Positions 10,301-19,734 of a stretch of 64,000 nt of DNA are shown piece by piece. Under the pieces are notes generated by a model. The model was not told the origin of the DNA and ran no database searches. It saw only the letters and a list, made by a program, of their open reading frames with translations. Both the position numbers and the translations under genes were made by a program. Position 1 is the first letter of the stretch. The number at the start of each line of letters is the position of its first letter. Origin of the DNA: Byssothecium circinans (Eukaryota > Ascomycota > Dothideomycetes > Pleosporales > Massarinaceae); contig ML977038.1 of assembly GCA_010015675.1 (NCBI GenBank), positions 1-64,000 of the forward strand. Direction: 5' to 3'.

Positions 10301-12780
10301 CCAGAAGTCAACAAGGTTGAACTTAGGCATCATAACATGCTTCTTAAATAGTTCAAATCGACGGTAGAACCAGTAAGCAACAATGTGTGGGTTGTCGCGT
10401 ACGAAATCCTGTGCCAGCCTTGCTCGACGTGCATCAGTTGCAGTCTACCACTCAGCAAAGGCCTCCTCTCCCATAAATCTCATGAGATTAGCCCAATGGT
10501 AATCCGCAGCAGAGTATGTGACAAATAGATGAGGACATCGCAGCTGACGAACCTATTAATAAAAGTTAGATGTTGACAACAAGGGTATTAGCCAGGTATT
10601 AGGCAGACCACACGTACCATAGCCTTCAGGTTTATACCCTCTACTTTCCAATACGCATAAGAACCTCAAATAGAGGCAGAGAACCGTACTATAGCGTTAA
10701 TTAAACTCTGCCCACCATCAGCGCTGTTAAACTAAGCTTGAATATCCTCAGCCGTCATAGAAGCGCCGTCTAGTGTCTTCCTCACAAAGAAACCCGCCTT
10801 TGCAGTAGTTTGCCTGCGGAGAAGCGTATTAAAGGCAGCAAAACGGAAACGTGAGTGATGAGCAAAACGTCCATCCTTATAGCTTATCATGTGCTGAACA
10901 TAGTCCGCATATGCAACCTCCCGCATCCTTGGTTGCATATAGTCACCAATTCCATTTGGATATAAGGTAGGAAATGCAAGACTAAGGATCTTTTCCCAAT
11001 TGCTATATTTAGAAATAGGTGTCCTTCGCACTAAGCCCATAGTAAAGTAGGAAGGTCTTGATTGGATTTGACGATGCAAAGTCTCAAATTCGCCAACATC
11101 AGGAACAATATTAGGAACCACGGTCGTGTCGGCTCCATTATCGTCATTATCATCCTCATCAAAAATCGAGCTACCATCGTAGTAGGAATCCGCGCTAGTA
11201 TTGGGCCTGGTATTAGGTGGTGACCCATCTGGTATATGGGCGGTCGCAGCAGGTATAGACGGTGGGGGTGAATGGTCTGGCGTATAGGATGGCGACACTG
11301 GCTCTTGCGTATTAGGATAATCCCCTGGCCCAATGTCTATACCCCCATGCTGAAGCACAGTAAATTGATCGTCTACATACCCATTAATAGGGAGTTCTTG
11401 AATAGCCTCATCATTAATAACAATATCGCTGTATCCAGAGTGATGTGCCTTTAACTATTGCAGCCAACGCAACACTACAGTGCGCCTTACTTTCCAACTC
11501 TTCTTGAATTGACGTTCAACTGAAGCGTGGTCGTCCTCATCTGAATGTGGTGGTTTAAGGATAATAATATTAAGCTTAGATGGAAGGACAGGAAGCCTTG
11601 AAAATACCCTAGCTACATTAATGGCGAAATGACATATATGTCCTCTGTACTTATACTGCTGCCCACGATGCTGACATATCTGCATAAAACAGTGAACCTG
11701 GGCAATAAGCATCTCCTCAACATCAGTAAGAGAAGGGAGGTTAGGTATTACACCTAGATCCATATTGTTTGCAGCACTAAATATAGGCACCTAATCCTCT
11801 TCAGCACCATGTTTAACGCGATTAGTTAAACAGGCAGCACATTCCCCACGGTGAACGTTTAGGCGAAACTAATGACGGTTGCAAATTATACACGTCTCTA
11901 TCTCTTCTTTCTTAAGTGCGTTATAAAGCGTAGAGATATACGTTTTATCTTGATCAGATAATGCAGGATTAGAAAGATAGGAACTGTCGTCCTGAATTCG
12001 TAATAGGGGCTCTTCTAGAGGGAAGTCGTATATATTCTCTTCCGCCTCTACAAGCATCTCTCTATCCACACCATCATTAAACTCATCAACCACATGTTCT
12101 TAAGACTCGGCTGCTGCTATACCATCATCCAACTCGTCGACCACATGTTCTTCAGACTTAGCCGCTATGTAGGTTGTACGACTAATACCAGGACCAATAC
12201 TAGAGCAAGTATCGCGTGATTGCACTGAAGATGGAGGGGTATTCCACAAAACACCCTCCCCTTGCTGTTGTAAATACCACGGCTGCGATGTAGAATGTAT
12301 CACGGCCATCCATGGTAATGGTTGACTGGAAAGCGTTTGTGACGACGATAGGGGTTCAATGGGAGTCGTGGCGCTTAGCGGTGCCAACGGGGGAAGTTAG
12401 GATAGGCGAGGTAATAGCGACGTATTCGAAGACCAAGACGGTGGCCTGATACTAAGACTAATACCAGCCGCACGAAGAAGCTGCTGCTCGAGTGGAGTCC
12501 CTGGTGCGGTTGGCGCATGCGGCGTAGACGTTAGTACAGATTGAGGTTAGACTAGCGTTGGAGTACGGAGAATACTAGATAAAGGACCAGAGTCTAACGT
12601 TGGCGTTGCGTGATACTTTGTAGGGGGTGCAGCTTTGTACTCTAACGTATTCGCTCGCCGTTTATAACTCTAAGTAACTGTAAGGCAAGCCTGACAGTTC
12701 TTCTTCCATTTATTATTGCGAAATTAATTAACGCCAGGCGTAAGAGGTGCGTTGCAGCGATTGCAGTGTGGAACATCCAT
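7400..12780 (-). pseudogene. Helitron Rep-helicase (RepHel), RIP-broken
   Basis: One minus-strand frame runs from ATG 12780 to TAG 7400 across about 5.3 kb (roughly 1,770 codons) with one intron at 10553-10617 (65 nt, GTACGT..CTAAC..AG). In order: an N-terminal double CxxC motif; a second Cys pair region and a DUF6570-like block with VEEMLIA and QYKYRGH; a Helitron_like_N block (FPTLYPNGIGD, KDGRFAHHSRFRF); the Rep nuclease with EWQGHGSTHNYG at the HUH position and a Tyr pair in YVGLYVSKAE; then a Pif1-type helicase with Walker A GQGGTGKT, IIDEKSM, GDF.LPP and the closing HKSQGLSVDKA and YVALSRV motifs. More than ten in-frame stops are all TAA/TAG where Gln would fit. The gene would nick, unwind and rolling-circle-transfer the element, but cannot be made from this copy. 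The second His of the HUH motif reads Tyr. Confidence 0.9.
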
Positions 12781-13227
12781 AATAACGTGTAAAGGTACGT
12801 GGATGGAGGGAAGTAGTATTAGGTAGTGTTATGAGGTATTAGGCCTATAGTGTAGCGAATTTTTTCTTCACAACATAGGGTTTAGTCATGTTGCCGCATG
12901 CAGTGGCTGGTAGACAAAGTAGCGCAAGCAGCTTTTGGACCCTAAGCCCCTGTTTCACTGCCTAATACAGGACACGCGACACGCGTATTAGTCGTGATTC
13001 CGAAGAACATCATTCAAAAAACACTGTTTTATCCACGCATACCTATTACAACGAATTAAATATAGGCTGCTATTAGTAGAACTATCAAGGGTACAGTTTT
13101 TAGCATATATAGAAAAATCAGCAATGAAATTCAATAGGTAGAAGTACGTCAAAATGCGATTTTTTGGAAGCCCTCAGGCGCGATTTGGATTATAGATTTG
13201 CTACGCTCGTTCCTCGCTCCGCAAAAT
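12781..13227. other. Helitron 5' terminal non-coding region
   Basis: About 450 bp upstream of the Rep-helicase start (element 5' end, as the gene is on the minus strand). It has two GTATTAG-type pairs (12817 and 12960/12983) and ends with the right inverted motif. No open frame. The last 40 bp contain overlapping CGCTCGTTCCTCGCTCCGC, able to form short imperfect stems. Confidence 0.5.
13214..13227 (-). repeat. Right inverted terminal motif of the Helitron
   Basis: TCGCTCCGCAA at 13214-13224 is the reverse complement of the motif at 3757-3767. The composition switches back to AT-rich RIP DNA directly after it, which supports this as the element boundary. Confidence 0.6.
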
Positions 13228-15858
13228 AACTATAGTAGGTCTCTAAGGTAAACAGCCTCTAGTTAATAGAACAATATAGATAAGAGAAGTTAGTAAAATA
13301 GATCTATAACTTTAGGAAAAGGATTAGCTCTAAGGCTTAGGTATATTAAGCCTTAGGGAGAAGTCCTTAGCGCAGATTAGTACTAGCTATAAGGTAGGCG
13401 CCTTTTAGCGCTAGAGTTCTAGCACTCTTAGTAGGCTTTAGCTGTCTAGTATACACTTAATAACTAACTTAGAACTAGTATAGATAAGGGGAATCTAACT
13501 ATCTAAAACATAGTATTATAATAGCTAGAAAGTAGTATTAATATAATATAATTTCTACTTAGTGCCTTAAATATTAAAGCAAAGAAATTTAACTAAGCGT
13601 AGGTAAATAGTAGAAGTAACTATAACTCTCTTAAAGTAGCTAAATGCCTTATTATCTAATTAGTAATATATATAAATAGATTAATAAGATTCCTACTATC
13701 TCTATCTACTATCTAGTAAAACTATAGCTAAGGGAATAGGCTTAGCTAAATTAGTAAGAAAAGAAGGCCCTATTAAGCTTAACTCTAGTTTAATATTATA
13801 AAAAGATATAAGGGGTATAGAATAAGTAGGAGCTTTAGCGCTAGTAAAATACTACTACTCTTATTATCTTTTTACTTATTTAATAAAATAAAGCTAGGTC
13901 TTACTACCTAACTTCTAGTATAAAGGTCTTCTATAGGCTAATCTAAGTTAAAGATATTATTAGGTAAGGAGTTTAACTAGGGCAGTATATCTATTAAACT
14001 ATAACATAAGTATTCTAAGAGGGACTTATAGAGAATAGAAATCTCTAGTAGAGTAAAAAGGTAAAAGTCCCTTTAATTTTAATTTTTTATATAAATATAA
14101 ACTATAAAAGTATAGCCTATTAATCTTTTAGTCTCTTAAAATTTAAGGCTAGAAGTGCTAGAAAAGTTACTATAGGGATAACTAGCTTATAGCAGCTAAG
14201 CGTTTATAGTAATATTGCTTTTTAATCCTTTAATATTAGCTGTTCCTATTATACTAAAGTAGAATTTAGTAAGTATTAGATTATTTACTTACTAATAAGA
14301 AATATAAGCTAGGTTTAGACTATTATAAGATAGGTTAGTTTTACCCTACTAATAACCTCACCCTAATAGTAATTCTACTTAGTATAAGAGGAACTATAGA
14401 TTTAGATAATTAGTTTTTATAGCTATCTAACTAGGTATTACTATAAAGCTACTATCTACTAGATTATAGCTAAACGCCTCTAAGTTAGAATCTATGCTAG
14501 AATAGGGTGAATTCTACCTATATATTAGAGTTAGATATAAATAGGCCCCTAGCCTAGAACCTTAGTAGGCTAGTAATAGTAGTCCTACTTAAATTAGGGC
14601 TACTAGCTAGCGTATTATAATTTTACTATGCGTAGGATTAAATCCTTTGTAGATAACTTAGTTATCTAGCTAAGTTATATAAGTAGTTAAGTAGCCTTAT
14701 TATTATAAGCTACTAAGCGTAAGCCTACTACTAGCTTAGTTAAAAATATCTTTATTTTACTATAGTTAAGGTCTCCTTATTATAAGAGAGGGAGGATATA
14801 TTATACTTATATATAAATAAGTAGTAGCTTTAGTAAGATAGATAGGTACTACTACTACTAAAATACGTATAAAATATATTAAGATATATAAAAGACTACG
14901 CGCTATATTAGGGGTTCTTAGTATATAGGCTAGCTAGCAGCTAAGGCTTTACTACCTTACTAGCTACTAAAGAACTAAATTAAAGATCTAAAACTAGCGT
15001 AGAGTACTACTATAAGCCTATATACCTCTAGTAGGCCTATTTCTTAGTAGGCTTATTTTCTTTCCCCCTCTAGCTCTACTATCCCTACTAGCTACCTAAG
15101 AATAGACTTATAATATAACATTAGCGTATAAATAAGCCTTAGGGAAGCTATAGGTAGTTCTATTTTTAACTACGTTATCTTAAGGTAAGATTCACCTATA
15201 GGTTATAGGATACCTTCCCTTCTAGCTTTACCCCCTTACTAGCTATAAAGGAATAGACCTTAGATTTAAAATTAATATATAGAATAGCCCTAAACAGGCT
15301 TGTAATAAGTCTACTTCTAACTACTTTTATCTTTAGGTAGGATTCCTTAGGGAATCCCCCCCTCTAGCTCTTACCCCTTACTTAGCTACTAAGGAATAGA
15401 CCTTAGATAAAGTAGTTAGAATTAAGCCTGCTAATAGCCTTACTAGGCCTATATTTTATATAGATTATAGATCTAAGGTAGGTAGGTTATAAGGTTCCTA
15501 AGTTAGCTTTATCTTCTTTATAATTTAATATTTATAGTCTTTTTAACCTTGCGGCTTTTGTCTAATAGTAGTAGGGGGCTGCGTCTTTAACATTAGTAAT
15601 AGTTAGATTTCTTATGTTTTCTACATATAAAAGAGATGTGATAGTAATAGTAGTTAACCAGCCCTCTACTCTTAATAGATATACTATTTTCTAAGGATAA
15701 CAGTAGTTAGATTAATCTGCGTAGCAGCATAGATTATTACTAATAAGTCCCTTAACAACGTATTAACGCAATACAAAGCACTAGATGCTAGATATACTTA
15801 AGCGCACGCTTAAGTTACTATTTCTAGATGTAATTAACGTTCTCTTTCCTAATCTAAT
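13228..15858. repeat. RIP-degraded AT-rich DNA, unidentified
   Basis: About 2.6 kb of TpA-rich, stop-filled sequence without recognisable domains. Its first part may continue the element interrupted by the Helitron. The stretch 15543-15850 is slightly less AT-rich and might be a solo LTR of another family, but I could not match it to anything else in the window. A short tandem repeat lies at about 15062-15530. Confidence 0.55.
15062..15530. repeat. Three decayed tandem units of about 145-155 bp
   Basis: Units starting near 15065, 15217 and 15361 each open with a CTCTAGCTCTAC-like block and a CTAGCTA..AAGGAATAGACCTTA block, and two continue into an AACTACTTTTATCTTTAGG-like block and a GGATTCC-like block. 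The units are diverged by transitions, as expected after RIP of a tandem array. Confidence 0.55.
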
Positions 15859-16039
15859 TGTAAGGAGCTAAGCTTAAGGAGCTAGAGATACTAAGTAGAA
15901 TATAGATATATTTATTAAGAGAAAGTTCTCTTAAGCATAAATCTATATATAAGAGAACTTAGAGATTACTCTAGAGCTAGTTTAAAGGACTTAGAGTTTA
16001 AAGAGTAGCCTTTAAAGAACTAGGGCCTAGCCTATTATA
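15859..16039 (-). repeat. LTR of the inverted Gypsy copy
   Basis: A roughly 181-bp sequence matching, in reverse complement, the LTRs at 25818-26001 and 34542-34725. It still begins TGTAAGG on the plus strand, preserving a TG terminus that RIP changed to TA elsewhere. The adjacent ATGCCCCC is the complement of the polypurine tract, so this is the 3' LTR of a minus-strand element. Confidence 0.8.
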
Positions 16040-17930
16040 ATGCCCCCTCTTAAAGGCTAAAAGAATTTCTAAGGGATAGTAACTCTAGTATACTATCTAG
16101 GATTTATAATCTATAGGGTATCTTTAATAGCTCTATAGGTCTCTAATATTCTTAGCTGCTACCTATTATACCTAGTATTTCTTATATACTTAATTCTATA
16201 CATTTATAGTCCCTTCTCTATGCTATCTTAGAGTTCTTAATTTTCTTAAATAAAGTTCTTTTTATTTGCTATTGCGTTCTAGAGAATTCCTTCTTTCTTT
16301 ACTTACTTAGATATAAGAACTATTTAATTTTATAGTTAACTTTTAAGACTAGGTAAGAGAAGTTTATACTATAGTTAACTCTTTTTATACTTCTTAATAT
16401 CTAGTTTAGTCTTCCCTAGATCTCTCTACACTTACTATTATCTAATTTACCTTTGCGTTTATTCTCTTACCTAAATAAATAATATTAGTATAGTAGGGGC
16501 CTATACTCTAAGTAAATAAAAGCTTTTTTTTTTTTTTTACTATTTTCTCTTTTTTACTTCTAAACTTTTTCTTACTATTACTTATAAAGTTTTTTTACCT
16601 ACTATTATAACTCTTTCTTTTACTAACTTATATCCTACTATTATCTATGCTATTATACCTTTTTATACTAATACTTTACGTAAGACCTAAGGTACTACTT
16701 TTAAGATATATACTCTTATTACTTTATTACATAATACTAGTCTACTATCTTTATCTACTTACTATACTATCTATAGTAGAGGATAGGCTTCTCCTAAGGT
16801 TCCTTATACTAAGCATAAGTATAAGCGTAAGCATAATAATCTCTAGTATAAGATAAATACGTTTAATTTAAGGTTTAGTAAAAAGGATAGTAGTTAAGTA
16901 TTTTAATTCTCTTAGTTTTTTATTTCAAATTCCGTACTAATATTCCTAGGAGCTTAGTAATTTCCTTACTATTCTAAATAAGAAACCTACTTTTTATAAT
17001 CTCTATACTATTCCTACTAAGTAGACTACTCTTAGCTTTTTTAAGAATACTATTAAGAGTTAAGTCTAGATATTCTTTAGTAACTTATACTTATATATTC
17101 CTTACCTTTACTATCTTTAAGAGGTTAGCTTTTACTACTATAAAGCTTAGAAGAGTTATAAGGCTACTACCTACTAGGAATATATAGATACTAGTAAAAA
17201 GTACTTACTAAGGAACTCTCTAAGTCTACTATAGAAATTATTATTACACTTATTAAGACTTTCTATTACTATAATATAAAGGTAGCTACTTAAGAGAAGG
17301 CTAATAAAGCTTAGTATACTATTACTAAGGCTTTAGATAAGTTTACTAGTAAAAAGCCTTATAAGTCTACTATATCTAGGCTTGCTATCTTTAGTAATAG
17401 CTCTTCTATTAATAACTTTACTACGTATATTAGTAAGCTTACTAAGGCTACTTAGTCTTAGATAGATAAGATTATTACTAGTATTATAAGTTTTCCCTTT
17501 AAGTTCCTTTCTCTAGATACTAACTATATTAAAAGGATAAGCTTACTTTATTCTTAGATATCCTTAAGGCTACTATTAATAACTTTTACTTTTTTATTAA
17601 AGGTCTAACTATGGCTTGCTATAATTTTACTTTAATTTAATATTTATAATCTTTTACTTATAATACTACTACTTACAACTAGACTATCTATAAGGATACT
17701 TAAAATGTAGAGGAGAATAAAGAAGCTAATAATAAGACTATAGATACTATAAAGGGTTAGGTTAATAATAAGGGTAGTACTAAGTAGTATTTTTACTTTA
17801 TTTTTCTTCTTAGTTATATCTAAGAAGGGGTTTTTAAGTTCTTAATCTTATAAAGTAAGAATTTTCTTTATATATTCTACACTTTACTAAGCTATCTAAG
17901 AAGTGCCTAAAAGGTACCTAAATATTAAAC
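16040..17930 (+). other. Post-pol region of the Gypsy element, possible antisense reading frame
   Basis: This stretch lies between the polypurine tract and the chromodomain end of the minus-strand Gypsy element. Its frame with fewest stops runs on the plus strand, antisense to pol, especially 17200-17560, where stops are sparse and many are TAG/TAA at plausible Gln positions. I do not recognise a protein. The same region is kept in the plus-strand copy. Confidence 0.4.
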
Positions 17931-19734
17931 CTTATTTTCAGACTTATCTCTCTTTTCTAGACTATAATATCCTCTTTTCCTCTTATAAAGTCTTAGGTTT
18001 TTATCTAAGTTATCTATAGCTTAGACCTCTAATCTTACTATTCTCTTATCTCTTATACGTAACTACGCGTAGCTCTAGGCGTTCTATAAACCTTTCTATT
18101 ATTTCTCTATTATTCTAAGTATAGTTTTTATCTAAGGGTTCCTAAGAGTTCTATAGTTACTTTCTTTTTTATATTCCTTCTTACTACTCCTATTTCTTAG
18201 GGTTTTCTAATCCTAGAAACCTATTTCTAAACTTTTACACTTTAGGCGCTTTATTTCTCTTCTTTTTATATCTCTTTTAATACTTATAACAGTTCTACCT
18301 CTATACCCTATACCTTTTTCTAAGGATATTAGTTTTGCCCTAGTAATCTCTACCTAAACTTAGGTAGTAGACTTCTATCTTCTAGTTAATACTCTATAGA
18401 GAAACTCTTCTAGTAATCTAAGGTAGTAGTCTCCTTTAGGGCGCCTATAAGTTCTTAGGTAGTTCTAGCGTACTCTCTTTACTTAACTTTATAAAGTAAG
18501 CGTTTTCTATGCCCCCTCTATACTATCTTCTTAGCTATAATATTCTTAATTACCTACTCTAGAGCTCTATCTACTACTAATACTTTAGGTTAAGAATTAT
18601 CTATCTATTAGCTAGGAAGTAGATTACTTAAGTAGAGTCTTAGATAGTCTATATAGAATATAAGGTATATTTCTAGTAAAGTATTTAACACTATATTATA
18701 TATTCTTACTACTTTAATTACTTTAAACTTTATATTTTTCTAGTCTAGCTTCTTATTAGGCCTTCTATTTAAGATTTATTTTTTATACTAGAGCTATACT
18801 TTATCTCTAACCTTAAGTACTAAAGCTTCTTAGTAGTTTTAGTTTACTCATTTCTTCTATTTTTATTAGGCTAAGGCTATATTTACTTAGACTAATTTAA
18901 AGGTTTCTTTAAACTTCTAGACTATTAATTTTATAGCTTTCCTAAGGTTTAGGCTTATCTAGTGCTAGTTAATTATATTAAGTTCTTTATCTAGGTTTAT
19001 AGAAGCTATATTATAACTATATATAAGAAAGAAAGGACTAACTCTAGTACTTATTACTATTCTTCTCTTAATTATAATCTAAGTAGTAGGATATAGTAGT
19101 ACCTAGTTCTATTAATTCTAGTTTATAAAAACTTAGAGGTAAGCTTCTACTACTAAGTTTATATATTCTATAGCTCTATAGTCTAGGGGTAGAAGGTTAT
19201 TAATAGTCTCTTTTTAATCTTAAGCCTTTTATATATTACTAACAAAAAGTTGCTTATAAATTAGAAACTATAGTTAGATACTATAGTATCTAGGAGGAAG
19301 TAGTAGGCTACTACTCTCTTAATAAATACCCTTATAACTATCTCTACTTTTATATTAGGGAGTAGAATTAATACTATATTCTTGCTTAGCCTATCTATTA
19401 CTACTATAAGGTTAGTATAGCCTTAGCTCTTTAAAAGCCTAATAATAAAATCTATAAAGATCTCTTTCTAAATCTATTCTAGAAAAGAGAGTAGCTTTAA
19501 GAAGCTTCTCTTTAGTTCTCTCTAGGGCTTTATACGTCTATATACGTTATAATTCTTTAAATAGATCCTTATTAAAGTAGACATCCTAGGCTAGAAGAAC
19601 TTCTATATAAAGATATTATAGGTAACAGCCTTTCCTAGGTAGCTAGTTAAGGGTAAGTTATAGGTTTTAGTAATTAATCTAATGTATAATAGCTTAGAGT
19701 TTAGTACCTATTTATATTTCTAGTATAATAAATA

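Larger units (their letters stand above)
3964..12990. repeat. Dispersed paired GTATTAG dyads (introner-like motif)
   Basis: About 20 pairs of the octamer (A/G)GTATTAG or its complement CTAATAC(C/T), usually 3-12 bp apart, lie along the Helitron near 4167/4187, 4392/4401, 4660/4672, 4985/4998, 5261/5273, 5537/5548, 5914, 6422/6434, 6543/6553, 6649/6661, 7265, 7378, 7797/7835, 8860, 9830/9845, 10584/10595, 11201/11212, 12182, 12452, 12817 and 12960/12983. At least eight lie inside convincing 43-65-nt introns with a GT donor, CTAAC-type branch site and AG acceptor; in the histone gene the motif itself supplies a donor (GTATTAG) and an acceptor (..TATTAG). Others fall in exons, leaders or the terminal region. 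I did not see such pairs in the Fot copies or in the gene region. Confidence 0.75.
3754..13227 (-). mobile_element. Helitron/Helentron-like element carrying an H3-variant gene
   Basis: A 9.5-kb island of normal base composition inside AT-rich DNA. The minus strand carries one Rep-helicase reading frame with DUF6570-like, Helitron_like_N-like, HUH-Rep-like and Pif1-type SF1 helicase parts in the order expected for fungal Helitrons. The ends carry a short inverted motif (TTGCGGAGCGA at 3757-3767 and its complement at 13214-13224). Helentron-type elements are known for short asymmetric inverted termini, so this fits that branch, but I did not find a convincing 3' terminal hairpin. Two cargo genes, a histone H3 variant and an unknown protein, lie between the helicase and the left end. 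All three genes contain stops, so this copy is not autonomous. RIP damage is much lighter than in the flanking DNA, implying a later insertion. Exact ends are inferred from the inverted motif and the composition change. Confidence 0.8.

Noticed and set aside
16647..16856. Hydrophobic 69-codon frame as a membrane protein
   Set aside because: It lies in RIP-degraded Gypsy DNA; Leu, Ile and Tyr richness is what AT-rich mutation produces.
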